A program made the translations under genes and the position numbers. A DNA stretch of 64,000 nucleotides from Sphingomonas radiodurans (GTDB taxonomy: Bacteria; Pseudomonadota; Alphaproteobacteria; Sphingomonadales; Sphingomonadaceae): contig NZ_CP086594.1 of assembly GCF_020866845.1 (NCBI RefSeq), forward strand, positions 186,001-250,000, written 5' to 3'. Of this stretch, positions 52,429 through 61,063 are shown piece by piece. Numbering within the stretch: position 1 is the stretch's first letter; every line of letters starts with the position of its first letter. Under the pieces are notes generated by a model. That model had not been told where the DNA came from. It saw only the letters and a program-made list of their open reading frames with translations, and searched no databases.

Positions 52429-54258
52429 ATGACCATCGCCCGCCGCGACTTTCTGGTCGGCACCGCTGCGACCGCCGCGACGATCGCACTGCCCGCCCGC
52501 GCTGCCACCACCGCCGACACGGCCGCGCTCACAATACTAAACCGTCACGCCGAAGCGCTGCTCGCTGCCTATCCCGAAAGCGCCGCCTATCTCGGCCTCG
52601 ACAACGGCGCGCGCATTGGCCTGAAGGCAAAGCTCACCGATCGCAGCGCCTCCGCCGAAGCTGCTCGCCGCGCAGGCGCCGCTACCCGCTTGGCGGAACT
52701 CGCGCGGATCGATCGCGCGGCACTGTCGCCGACCGTGGCGACTCACGTCGATACCGCGAGCGCTTCGCACGAGATCGCGCTCGACGGCTGGCGCCGCATG
52801 CCCGTCGGCGACATGGCGTTCCTGTCGAACAACAATTATCGCTCGACGCCCTACATTGTGACGCAGGGCAATGGCGCGTTCGTCGACACGCCCGATCTGC
52901 TCGAGAACAAGCATCTTGTCGCTACCAGCGCTGATGCCGAGGCGTATCTCGCGCGGCTCGAGGATTACGCCGTCCAGCTCGGCAACGAAACCGAGCGGCT
53001 GCGCGCCGATGCGGCCAAGGGCGTGCTGCTCCCCGCTGCGTTCAACGACATCACTGCCGCTCAGCTACGCGCCGGTGCCAGCCAGCCTGCGCGCGATCAG
53101 GGCATGATCCGCAGCTTTGCCGAAAAGACCCGCAAGGCCGGCCTCAGCGGCGATTGGGAGGCGCGCGCCACCGCGATCGTCGACCGCCGCATCGCGCCCG
53201 CGCTCGGGCAGCAGGCCGACACGTTCACCAGCCTGCGTGCCAAGGCGCCGCAGGATGCCGGCATGTGGCAGCTGCCCGACGCTGCCGACCGCTACGCCTG
53301 GCTAGTCGAAGCGAGCACCACCACGAAGCGCACGCCCGACGAGATCCATCAGTCCGGCATCGAGCAGTGCCGCGCCTATGCCGCCGAACTCGATCCGCTG
53401 CTCCGCGCACAGGGCCTGACGCAAGGCACCGCCGGCGAGCGGCTCGCCGCGCTCGGCAAGCGCCCCGATCTGTTGTTCGCCGACAGCGATGCCGGTCGTG
53501 CCGAGCTGCTCGCCTATCTCAACACGATCGTCGCCAAGCTGCGCCCGCGTTTGCCCCAGGCGTTCGGTAAGCTCGTCCGCGGCAACCTCGAGATCAAGCG
53601 CGTCCCGCCCGCAATCCAGAACGGCGCCCCCAATGGCTATGCCGGCCCCGGCGCGCTCGATGGCTCGACGCCGGGAATCTACTTCATCAACCTGCGTGAC
53701 ATGGCGACGTGGCCACGCTTCGGCTTGCCGACGCTGACCTTTCACGAAGGCATCCCCGGGCACATCTGGCAGGGTGAATATACCTTCGATCTGCCGCTGA
53801 TCCGCACCCTGCTCGGTTTCAACGCTTATTCCGAAGGCTGGGCATTGTACGCCGAGCAGATCGGTGCCGAGCTCGGCTATTATGACGACGATCCGCTCGG
53901 CCGCATCGGCTATCTCCAGTCGATGAACTTCCGCGCCGCGCGGCTCGTCGTCGACACCGGGCTGCACCACAAGCGCTGGACGGTCGACCAGGCGATCCGC
54001 TGGATGATGGCCGCGACCGGCTACACTGAAAGCCACGCCCGGTCCGAGATCAATCGTTACTGCGTCTGGCCCGGACAGGCGCTCGGCTACAAGACCGGCC
54101 ATAACGAGATCAACCGGCTACGCGACACGGCCAAGGCGACGCTGGGCCCGCGCTTCGACGTGCGAGGCTTCAACGATGCGGTGGTGCAGGCCGGCGGCAT
54201 GCCGCTGGGCGTGTTGGCAACGGTGGTCGATCGCTGGGTGGCAACGCGGAAAGCTTGA
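52429..54258 (+). CDS. DUF885 family protein with Tat-type signal
   Basis: A 609-residue secreted protein. The N-terminus RRDFLVG plus a hydrophobic stretch ending near ARA-A is a twin-arginine signal, so it is probably exported folded, perhaps with a metal. The family motif HEGIPGH (HExxPGH, about residue 443) is a likely metal site, and HARSEINRYCVWPGQALGYK is conserved. DUF885 proteins resemble zinc metallopeptidases; activity is unproven here. A second DUF885 gene starts at 63546. Confidence 0.88.
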   Translation: MTIARRDFLVGTAATAATIALPARAATTADTAALTILNRHAEALLAAYPESAAYLGLDNGARIGLKAKLTDRSASAEAARRAGAATRLAELARIDRAALSPTVATHVDTASASHEIALDGWRRMPVGDMAFLSNNNYRSTPYIVTQGNGAFVDTPDLLENKHLVATSADAEAYLARLEDYAVQLGNETERLRADAAKGVLLPAAFNDITAAQLRAGASQPARDQGMIRSFAEKTRKAGLSGDWEARATAIVDRRIAPALGQQADTFTSLRAKAPQDAGMWQLPDAADRYAWLVEASTTTKRTPDEIHQSGIEQCRAYAAELDPLLRAQGLTQGTAGERLAALGKRPDLLFADSDAGRAELLAYLNTIVAKLRPRLPQAFGKLVRGNLEIKRVPPAIQNGAPNGYAGPGALDGSTPGIYFINLRDMATWPRFGLPTLTFHEGIPGHIWQGEYTFDLPLIRTLLGFNAYSEGWALYAEQIGAELGYYDDDPLGRIGYLQSMNFRAARLVVDTGLHHKRWTVDQAIRWMMAATGYTESHARSEINRYCVWPGQALGYKTGHNEINRLRDTAKATLGPRFDVRGFNDAVVQAGGMPLGVLATVVDRWVATRKA

Positions 54259-54269
54259 GCGGCTCCGCG

Positions 54270-54902
54270 TCAGCGCAGGCCGAGCAGCTTGTGCGTTTGG
54301 AGCGACAGCCGCCACTGCGGCCGCTCCATTACCAGAGCCATCGCAGCCGCCTGATTGGCCTCGGCGTTGAGGTCATCGAGCGGTTGGAGAAGAAAGTGGC
54401 GGAAGTCCCAATCTTCCATCGCTGCCACGTCGCTGCCCGGCTGCGGCCAGACGAGCTTCAATTCGTCCCCGGTCCGTTGCACCGTCTCGCTGCCCGCCTT
54501 CGGGCTGATGCAGACCCAGTCGATCCCGGGATGCACCGGCAGCGTGCCGTTGCTTTCGATGGCGATGAAGAAACCCGCGGCGTGCAGCGCGTCGACAAGT
54601 GCGTCGTCGACCTGAAGCATCGGCTCGCCCCCGGTTAACACCACGAAGCGATCTTTTTCTGATCGACCCCACATCGAAACGACATTCGCGACGATCGAGG
54701 CGACCTCCGAGAATCGTCCGCCACCCAGCCCGTTTACCCTGACGAAGTCGGTGTCACAGAACCGGCAAATCGCGGTCGCGCGGTCCTGCTCGCGGCCCGA
54801 CCACAGGTTGCACCCGGCAAACCGCACGAACACCGCGCGCCGCCCCGCCTGCACGCCCTCACCCTGGAGCGTCAGGAACATTTCCTTGACCGCGTAGCTC
54901 AT
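54270..54902 (-). CDS. queE: 7-carboxy-7-deazaguanine synthase
   Basis: Radical-SAM enzyme of the queuosine pathway that converts carboxytetrahydropterin to 7-carboxy-7-deazaguanine. The start at 54902 gives 210 residues beginning MSYAVKEMFLTLQGEG. Cluster ligands are spaced Cys-x14-Cys-x2-Cys (GCNLWSG ... ICRFC), the variant known from Burkholderia QueE rather than CxxxCxxC. VLTGGEPMLQ and IESNGT follow. The ATG lies one base after the queC stop. Confidence 0.93.
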   Translation of the reverse strand: MSYAVKEMFLTLQGEGVQAGRRAVFVRFAGCNLWSGREQDRATAICRFCDTDFVRVNGLGGGRFSEVASIVANVVSMWGRSEKDRFVVLTGGEPMLQVDDALVDALHAAGFFIAIESNGTLPVHPGIDWVCISPKAGSETVQRTGDELKLVWPQPGSDVAAMEDWDFRHFLLQPLDDLNAEANQAAAMALVMERPQWRLSLQTHKLLGLR

Positions 54903-54903
54903 T

Positions 54904-55602
54904 TCAAGGCGCCGGCGGCGCGACTGCATAGGCGGTAGGATCGGCCACACCCGCGTCGTCGAACCCCTTGTGGCGCAACCGACAGCTGTCGCACAGCCCA
55001 CAATGCAGCCCCCCCGGCGCCGGATCGTAACACGACCAGCTAAGCCCCAGATCAAGCCCCAGCCGCATCCCCTCCCGCACGATGTCGGCTTTGGTCATGT
55101 GCTGCAACGGTGCGTAAATGCGGAAGGGTCTCCCCTCCACCCCCGCCCTTGTCGCGACCTCTGCAAGTGCTTCGAAACCGGCGATAAACTCTGGCCTGCA
55201 ATCGGGATAGCCGGAATAATCCAGCGCATTGACGCCAATATAAAGCGCGCGCGCGCCGGCCGCTTCCGCCCACGAAAGCGCAAGACTGAGAAACACCGTG
55301 TTGCGCGCCGGCACATACGTAACCGGAATAGTGTCACCCACCCCCCCCTTCGGCACGTCGATATTGTCCGTCAACGCCGAGCCACCGAACGCCGATAGAT
55401 CGATCGGCAGGACGATATGCCGCGCCGCGCCGAGTACCCGTGCAATCCGCCGCGCGGCTGCGAGTTCGATCTGATGCCGCTGGTTGTAGTCAATCGACAG
55501 TGCGAGCAACGGATGGCCGGCCTCACGCGCAAGCGCCGCCGACACCATCGAGTCGAGGCCGCCTGAAACCAAGGCGACCGCAGGGTAAGTTTCAAGCGTC
55601 AT
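54904..55602 (-). CDS. queC: 7-cyano-7-deazaguanine synthase
   Basis: Uses ATP and ammonia to turn the queE product into preQ0. The ATG at 55602 gives 232 residues. The PP-loop is [12 protein letters not shown] (near residue 11) and the zinc-binding Cys set is in SCYD and [11 protein letters not shown]. It precedes queE in one operon. Other queuosine genes are not in the window. Hairpins lie upstream of the start. Confidence 0.96.
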   Translation of the reverse strand: MTLETYPAVALVSGGLDSMVSAALAREAGHPLLALSIDYNQRHQIELAAARRIARVLGAARHIVLPIDLSAFGGSALTDNIDVPKGGVGDTIPVTYVPARNTVFLSLALSWAEAAGARALYIGVNALDYSGYPDCRPEFIAGFEALAEVATRAGVEGRPFRIYAPLQHMTKADIVREGMRLGLDLGLSWSCYDPAPGGLHCGLCDSCRLRHKGFDDAGVADPTAYAVAPPAP

Positions 55603-55642
55603 GATCGCGCGGCGGCTAGGCCTATCGATGGCCAGACGCAAG

Positions 55643-55673
55643 AAAAAGGCCGCACCGGCAATGCGGGCGGCCC
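55643..55673 (-). terminator. Terminator-like hairpin upstream of queC
   Basis: On the minus strand, GGCCGC and GCGGCC close a hairpin with an inner CCG/CGG pair, followed by TTTTTCTT. It lies about 40 bases before the queC start. It may end the transcript of the small secreted-protein gene or act as an attenuator for queCE. Confidence 0.5.
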
Positions 55674-55761
55674 AGGTAGCCCCCAAGGAGCAAAACTAGG
55701 GAGAGTGTGTGCTCGGCTAAAAGCACCGGCGAGCTTTAACCTTCGAAAGGTTACCACGACG

Positions 55762-56175
55762 CTAATTGCGACCTGACCTTACGCATGCCCCCCCCCGACG
55801 CGCCTCATAGTCCATGTCGAAGGGTGATCCGCCAGCCAGCCCCTGCGTCTGTATTCGAACAAGGATTGGTGATTGGGCATTCAGGGTCGTCCGGCCGTGA
55901 CCGGCACCGGGACATGTATAGTCGATCGTTGCACTTCGCGGCCCAGCCGAGGCCACAAAGCGCGTGCACACCGTGGAAGCGTCATGATGAATTTGCAGAA
56001 GGAGGCTAGTATCGCTGATGCACATCGATCGCCCAGGTGCAGCGGAGCCAATCTCGTGCAAGGTCCAGTTTCCCGGCAACAACCGGTCGAGCACCTCTAG
56101 GCGCGGCTCTTGTGCGGCTACGATGGAAGAAGCTGCAATTAGCCCAGCCGCGACCAAGCGCGTAAATCGAAGCAT
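55762..56175 (-). CDS. Small secreted protein of unknown function (DUF3617-like)
   Basis: A 137-residue protein with a clear signal peptide (cleavage near VAA-Q, about residue 21). The mature part has PGNWTLHEI, four conserved Cys residues, and QGLAGGSPFDMDYEARRGGAC at the end. This layout resembles DUF3617-type periplasmic proteins of sphingomonads; the assignment is from memory. Function unknown. A 7-bp stem hairpin (55737-55753) follows its stop. Confidence 0.65.
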   Translation of the reverse strand: MLRFTRLVAAGLIAASSIVAAQEPRLEVLDRLLPGNWTLHEIGSAAPGRSMCISDTSLLLQIHHDASTVCTRFVASAGPRSATIDYTCPGAGHGRTTLNAQSPILVRIQTQGLAGGSPFDMDYEARRGGACVRSGRN

Positions 56176-56273
56176 GTCTTTTCCTCAGCCGCCGCGGCCT
56201 GGCGATCCTCAAGTCTCGCGAACACGAATCGCTTATAGCAGATTCGTTACGCCAGCGAACCAGCCGGCGACAA

Positions 56274-57182
56274 TCATTCCATGAGTTCCTCGACGCGGAT
56301 TGGGAAGATGGTGGAGCAAAATGCGCAGTCTACCCCAATGACCCCATTCTCATCGGCCATCGCGCGCTGTTCCTCGACCGGGAACTTGGCCAGCACAGAT
56401 CGGATATGGTCAGGCGTGCAGCGGCACCCGCGCGCGACCGACATCGCCGGAAGCACTCTGACTTCATCTTCCTCGTTGAATAAGCGCCAAACCAACGCCT
56501 CGAGCGGCAACGCAGGATCGGCAAGCTCGTCGCTGCTCATCGTCGAACCAAACGCCTCGACGCGCTCCCATTCTGGGTGATCGAGTTTGGTGTGCAGCCG
56601 CTCGCGGCCATCCTCACCTTCGGGCAGATGCTGCAATAAAAGCCCCCCGGCGACGCACACGCCATCGTTCTTGGCAAAGCCGACTCGAACCAGCGTCGGG
56701 ATCTGTTCGGATTGCGCGAAATAGCTTTGAACCGCGTCAGCAAGTCGACCGCCATCAAGCGGCACTATACCCTGATAGCGCTCGTCCGATGTCGCCATGT
56801 CGAACGTGATCGCCAAATAGCCCTGGCCAAAGAGCGCGAAGAGCGTTGGATCCGCCGGGCCATCGGCAAGCCGGTCAACGTCGAACTGAACATAGCCGCG
56901 CAGTTCGCCGGCGCGATAGTCGCATACCAGCAGCCGAACGACGCCCTGCGCACTCTGCGTCTGCAGCGTAAGTTGCCCGCCCGCGTCCTTCAGAGTTGAA
57001 CCGACCAGCGCCGTCAGCGTCAGCGCCTCCGCCAGCAACGCTTCGATCGCCGGGGGGTAGGCATGGGCTGCAAGGATTGCATCGAGGACAGGGCCGAGCC
57101 GCACCATGCGGCCGCGCGCATGCTGAGCGGGAATGGTGAAGCCGATCGCTCGATCGAGATCTTGATTGTTACTGTGCTGCAT
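56274..57182 (-). CDS. hslO: Redox-regulated chaperone Hsp33
   Basis: A holdase activated by oxidation of its zinc centre. The zinc Cys are in GCRCTP and DCAFCS near the C-terminus, matching CxC-x(27-32)-CxxC. The body shows RLGPVLDAILAAHAYP and LLAEALTLTALVGSTLKDAGGQLTLQTQ. The ATG at 57182 gives 302 residues; a GTG two codons upstream is also possible. It follows argF on the same strand. Confidence 0.95.
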   Translation of the reverse strand: MQHSNNQDLDRAIGFTIPAQHARGRMVRLGPVLDAILAAHAYPPAIEALLAEALTLTALVGSTLKDAGGQLTLQTQSAQGVVRLLVCDYRAGELRGYVQFDVDRLADGPADPTLFALFGQGYLAITFDMATSDERYQGIVPLDGGRLADAVQSYFAQSEQIPTLVRVGFAKNDGVCVAGGLLLQHLPEGEDGRERLHTKLDHPEWERVEAFGSTMSSDELADPALPLEALVWRLFNEEDEVRVLPAMSVARGCRCTPDHIRSVLAKFPVEEQRAMADENGVIGVDCAFCSTIFPIRVEELME

Positions 57183-57228
57183 ATCCACCGGCTTCCTTAC
57201 CGCCAGATGGATACGCCGCAGCGCGCGA

Positions 57229-58152
57229 TCAACCGATCTGCCCAAAGCACCAGCGCAGGATGGCCTTTTGCCCATGCAGCCGGTTCTCCGCTTCCGGCCA
57301 AATCAGCGATTTTGGCCCGTCGATCACATCCGCGGTCACTTCCTCACCGCGATGCGCGGGCAAGCAATGAAGAAACTTGGCGTCGGGCTTTGCATTTGCC
57401 ATCAGCGCGGCATCGACTTGGAACGGCATCATCGCGGCAAGCTTCGTCTCGGCATGCGCTTGGCCCATCGAGATCCAGGTGTCGGTAGCAACGATGTCTG
57501 CACCCTCGACAGCCTCACGCGCAGTGCCGACAACCCTAACCCGGCCTTTCCCTAGCGCGACCTCACTCTCGCTCGGCTGGAACCCCTGCGGGCACGCGGC
57601 AACGACGTCGAAATGCATCAGCCCCGCCGCCTCGATGATCGAGGCGAGCACGTTGTTGCCATCGCCCAGCCACGCGACCTTTAGGCCGGGCAGTGCTTTG
57701 CCCGCGTCGAGGATCGTCAGAAGATCGGCAATAATCTGGCATGGATGCGAAGCGTCGGTGAGCCCATTGATTACGGGCACAGAGGCGTGTGCCGCCATCT
57801 CCTCGACCTTCGCATGGTCGCCGGTGCGGATCATGATCGCGTCGACATAGCCCGAAACGACACGCGCCGTGTCGGCGATCGTCTCGCCGCGTCCGAGCTG
57901 CATCTGCCCAGCATCCATGACGATCGATTGGCCGCCCAACTGGCGCACCGCCATGTCGAACGACACGCGGGTGCGGGTCGAATTCTTTTCGAAGATCATC
58001 GCCAGCACGTGACCGGCCAGCGGCGCGTCGGCATCGACGCGCCCCTTCGTCCAGCCAGACCGCGCCGCCTTGCGATCCAGCGCATCTGCGAGGATCGCGG
58101 CGACGCCGTCCGCTCCCGCGTCCGACAGATTCAGAAAATGCCGGATCACCAC
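57229..58152 (-). CDS. argF: Ornithine carbamoyltransferase
   Basis: Makes citrulline from ornithine and carbamoyl phosphate in arginine synthesis. The carbamoyl-phosphate motif is NSTRTR, followed by HPCQ and the ornithine-side HCLPAHRG. The protein has 307 residues. The start is GTG 58152 or GTG 58149; the latter overlaps the upstream TGA as GTGA. It is the third gene of argD-orf-argF. Confidence 0.97.
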   Translation of the reverse strand: MVIRHFLNLSDAGADGVAAILADALDRKAARSGWTKGRVDADAPLAGHVLAMIFEKNSTRTRVSFDMAVRQLGGQSIVMDAGQMQLGRGETIADTARVVSGYVDAIMIRTGDHAKVEEMAAHASVPVINGLTDASHPCQIIADLLTILDAGKALPGLKVAWLGDGNNVLASIIEAAGLMHFDVVAACPQGFQPSESEVALGKGRVRVVGTAREAVEGADIVATDTWISMGQAHAETKLAAMMPFQVDAALMANAKPDAKFLHCLPAHRGEEVTADVIDGPKSLIWPEAENRLHGQKAILRWCFGQIG

Positions 58153-58367
58153 TGGTCTTCGGGCGGCATCACCGACAGCATCTTCACGCTTGTTTCGGGC
58201 ACGTAATGGTCGTTCGGCAGATTGTGGTGGCGATACCGCAACAAGCCATTACCCATGTGTTCAATCTCGCTGATCGGCGATTCCTTCAACGTCTCGGTCA
58301 CCAAATGTACGCGGCGGCGCTGCGCGAAGCCTTCGTTGGCCGCCTCGACTATCTTGTCTGCCAGCAC
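58146..58367 (-). CDS. Small conserved protein between argD and argF
   Basis: A 73-residue protein without signal or membrane segment. The GTG at 58367 follows a very strong GGAGGGGGG ribosome site 7 bases upstream, so translation is likely; a TTG at 58385 lies inside that site. The sequence is charged and ends with [17 protein letters not shown]. It overlaps argF and follows the argD stop by about 20 bases. Its position suggests a link with arginine synthesis, but no function is known to me. Confidence 0.65.
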   Translation of the reverse strand: MLADKIVEAANEGFAQRRRVHLVTETLKESPISEIEHMGNGLLRYRHHNLPNDHYVPETSVKMLSVMPPEDQW

Positions 58368-58388
58368 GGTTCGTCCCCCCTCCAAGGT

Positions 58389-59579
58389 TCAGTCGTCGCT
58401 AGCCGGCACAAAAACGCGCGCCGCCTCGCTAAGCTTCTCCACGCATTCCGCGACATGGCTCTCGTTGATCACCAAAGGCGGAAGAATGCGCACCACGTTT
58501 TCGCCCGCAGACACAAGTAGCAAGCCATGATGGTCCCGCGCGAATTCGACGAACCGGCGACTGTCGCTTTTTAGCTTGAGGCCGAGCATCAGCCCATGGC
58601 CACGCACACTGTCAAAAAGGTGATCATGGTTCGGGATCATCTGTTCAAGCGACTGGCGCAGCCGCTCGCCCATGCGCGCGACGTTATCGAGAAATCCATC
58701 CTCCAGGATCACATCGAGCACCGCCTCGCCGGCCGCCATGGCGAGCGGGTTGCCGCCATAGGTTGAGCCATGGGTGCCGATGACCATCCCTTTGGCCGCC
58801 TCCTCCGTTGCAAGGCACGCACCAAGCGGGAACCCGCCGCCAATACCCTTCGCCGCCGCCATGATGTCAGGCGTAATACCGTAGAGTTCGTGCGCGAATA
58901 GCTTGCCGGTGCGTCCGTAACCCGCCTGTACTTCGTCGAGCACCAGTAGCAGCCCATGCTCATCGCAAGCCCGGCGAAGCCCCTGGAGAAACTCCGGTGT
59001 CGCGGCGCGAATGCCGCCCTCGCCCTGAATCGGTTCGACAAGGAAGCCTGCGGTGTGCTCGTCGATCAGTGCAAGCGCGCCGTCAAGATCATTGAACTCG
59101 GCGTATTTGAAGCCCGGCAGCAGCGGCTCGAAGCCGTCGCGCATCTTGGCCTGGTTGGTTGCCGAAATCGTACCGATCGTACGGCCGTGGAACGCCATCG
59201 AAAACGTGATGAGGTCATGCCGCTGCGGGTTGCCATCGGCAAAATGGTAGCGCCGCGCGGTCTTGATGGCGCATTCTACCGCTTCGGCACCCGAGTTGGT
59301 GAAGAACACCGTGTCGGCAAAGGTATTGTCGACCAGCCGCTGTGCGAAATGCTCGCCTTGCGGGCTGCCGTACAGGTTACTGACGTGCATCAGCGTCGCG
59401 GCTTGGTCGGCAATGGCTTTGACGAGCTTAGAATGGCCATGGCCAAGCGCGTTCACCGCAATGCCGCTGGCGAAATCGAGATACCGCGAGCCATCCTCGC
59501 TAATCACGTGGCACCCCTCGCCTCGCACCGGCCGCACCCCGCAGCGGGGATAGACGGGCATGAGTGCGGTGATCGACAC
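58389..59579 (-). CDS. argD: Acetylornithine/succinyldiaminopimelate aminotransferase
   Basis: PLP-dependent class III aminotransferase that makes N-acetylornithine. The GTG at 59579 follows AAGGAGACGCCTC and gives 396 residues beginning with the conserved YPRCGV region. The PLP pocket shows NSGAEAVECAIK, LDEVQAGYGRTG and the Schiff-base Lys in MAAAKGIGGGFP. It heads the argD-orf-argF operon. A GC hairpin lies in its leader. Confidence 0.95.
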   Translation of the reverse strand: MSITALMPVYPRCGVRPVRGEGCHVISEDGSRYLDFASGIAVNALGHGHSKLVKAIADQAATLMHVSNLYGSPQGEHFAQRLVDNTFADTVFFTNSGAEAVECAIKTARRYHFADGNPQRHDLITFSMAFHGRTIGTISATNQAKMRDGFEPLLPGFKYAEFNDLDGALALIDEHTAGFLVEPIQGEGGIRAATPEFLQGLRRACDEHGLLLVLDEVQAGYGRTGKLFAHELYGITPDIMAAAKGIGGGFPLGACLATEEAAKGMVIGTHGSTYGGNPLAMAAGEAVLDVILEDGFLDNVARMGERLRQSLEQMIPNHDHLFDSVRGHGLMLGLKLKSDSRRFVEFARDHHGLLLVSAGENVVRILPPLVINESHVAECVEKLSEAARVFVPASDD

Positions 59580-59602
59580 GAGGCGTCTCCTTGAAACAGC
59601 AC

Positions 59603-59625
59603 GGGCGGCCCGAAGGGGACCGCCC
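59603..59625 (-). promoter_or_regulatory. Hairpin in the argD leader
   Basis: GGGCGG (59603-59608) and CCGCCC (59620-59625) enclose CCC-GAA-GGGG, a strong stem 24 bases upstream of the argD GTG on the minus strand. Only a weak T-tract (CTGTTT) follows. It could be a leader attenuator or simply mark the divergent promoter region. Confidence 0.4.
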
Positions 59626-59766
59626 ATGTAACCTAGTAATGACCCTACACCAGAAGCGTCAATCGGGCTGATGGCAGCGAATATTGCTTCACGCCTCTTT
59701 CGCAGCACCGGCTCCATCGGCTATCTGTGTGTTAGTTCATCAACACAGACTCGATTGGAGCATCAC

Positions 59767-60597
59767 ATGGCTGTTGGTCCCTGGTCCCACGTCGCGCGCC
59801 CCGGCTCGTCGGACGGCATCGATTTCGAGATCAAGGGGCAAGAACTGCAATTCGTCGAGATCGAACTCGACCCCGGTGAGAGCGCGATCGCGGAAGCGGG
59901 TTCGTTCGTGTGGAAAGATGCGTCGATCGACATGACGACCGTATTTGGTGACGGCTCGGGCGGCGGCGATGGTGGGTTCATGGGCAAGCTGCTTGGCGCG
60001 GGCAAGCGCCTGGTCACTGGCGAGAGCCTCTTCACCACTGTCTTCACGCATCACGGCTCGGGCAAAGCCCGCGTTGCTTTCGCCAGCCCTACGCCCGGCT
60101 CCATCCTTCCGATCCGACTTGGCGAGATCGGCGGGACACTTATCTGTCAGAAGGATAGCTTCCTGGCCGCAGCAAAAGGGGTGTCGATCGGCATTGCCTT
60201 CCAGCGCCGCGTCATGACCGGCCTCTTCGGTGGCGAGGGCTTCATCATGCAGAAGCTCGACGGCGACGGTTGGGTGTTCGTGCAGATGGGCGGAACGCTG
60301 GTCGAGCGCGAATTGCGAGCGGGCGAGCAGATCCACGTCGATACCGGCTGCCTAGCTGCCTACACGCCGTCGGTCGATTTCGATCTCGAAGCGGTACGGG
60401 GCGTGAAGAGCATGATCTTCGGCGGCGAAGGCGTATTCTACGCCCGCCTTACCGGGCCGGGAAAGGTCTGGATCCAGTCACTACCGTTTGCACGACTTGC
60501 CGGTCGGATGGTGGCTGCGGCGGGCGGCACTGGCGGCAATCGCGGTGAAGGATCGGTGCTCGGTGAGCTGGGCGATCTGATCGGAGGAAATCGTTAG
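59767..60597 (+). CDS. AIM24 / TIGR00266 family protein
   Basis: A 276-residue beta-rich protein. It shows VEIELDPGESAIAEAGSFVW near the start, repeated Gly-rich turns, QRRVMTGLFGGEGFIMQKLDGDGWVFVQMGG and VDTGCLAAYTPSVDFD, typical of the TIGR00266 family. Yeast Aim24 is a mitochondrial inner-membrane organiser; the bacterial role is unknown. The ATG at 59767 follows TTGGAGCATCAC. It is divergent from argD and convergent with the thioesterase. Confidence 0.88.
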   Translation: MAVGPWSHVARPGSSDGIDFEIKGQELQFVEIELDPGESAIAEAGSFVWKDASIDMTTVFGDGSGGGDGGFMGKLLGAGKRLVTGESLFTTVFTHHGSGKARVAFASPTPGSILPIRLGEIGGTLICQKDSFLAAAKGVSIGIAFQRRVMTGLFGGEGFIMQKLDGDGWVFVQMGGTLVERELRAGEQIHVDTGCLAAYTPSVDFDLEAVRGVKSMIFGGEGVFYARLTGPGKVWIQSLPFARLAGRMVAAAGGTGGNRGEGSVLGELGDLIGGNR

Positions 60598-60631
60598 GGT
60601 TCGACTTCACCGCAGACGAACAGAGGCAATC

Positions 60632-61063
60632 CTACCCCGCGGCGGCATCAATCACCGCCGCGGTCATCCGCGACAGGCACACGAGCTTTCCGGCATCGTC
60701 TTCGATGCGGATCGTCCACACCTGAGTCGTGCGGCCCAGCTGCTCAGCCTTTGCCGTCGCGTAGACATACCCATCGCGCGCTGCACGTACGTGATTGGCA
60801 TTGATGTCCAGCCCGACCGTCACCTTGCCGTCGGGCACCGCCATCGCACCGGCAACCGACGCGACCGTCTCCGCAAGCACCACGGAGGCACCGCCGTGCA
60901 GCCGACCGAACGGCTGGTGTACCTTCGGCCCCACGGGCATTCGGGCGCGTATCCAATCGTCTCCGAAATCAGTGAATTCGATCCCGAGAAGCCCCGGCAA
61001 TACGCCGTCGCCGAGCGCCGTTAGTTGCGCCAAGTCGATCGGTCGCGTCCAGACGGCCACCAT
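60632..61063 (-). CDS. PaaI family (hot-dog fold) thioesterase
   Basis: A 143-residue single hot-dog thioesterase. The catalytic helix region GRLHGGASVVLAETVAS matches the PaaI/YigI type, with the later INANHVRAARDG strand. It probably hydrolyses aryl- or acyl-CoA esters. The start overlaps the proS stop by one base (TGATG), so the two are co-translated. Confidence 0.88.
   Translation of the reverse strand: MVAVWTRPIDLAQLTALGDGVLPGLLGIEFTDFGDDWIRARMPVGPKVHQPFGRLHGGASVVLAETVASVAGAMAVPDGKVTVGLDINANHVRAARDGYVYATAKAEQLGRTTQVWTIRIEDDAGKLVCLSRMTAAVIDAAAG

Noticed and set aside
55628..55699. A 23-codon basic open frame on the plus strand (ATG to TAG)
   Set aside because: No clear ribosome site, and it overlaps the structured leader of queC on the other strand; probably chance.
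55602..55780. preQ1 riboswitch upstream of queC
   Set aside because: Hairpins are present but I could not match the compact preQ1-I or preQ1-II consensus, so no riboswitch class is called.
60638..60664. Perfect inverted repeat CCGCGGCGG/CCGCCGCGG at the 3' end of the thioesterase gene
   Set aside because: It lies within Ala-rich coding sequence (AAVIDAAAG) where such symmetry arises easily, and no T-tract follows; kept only as a weak terminator possibility.
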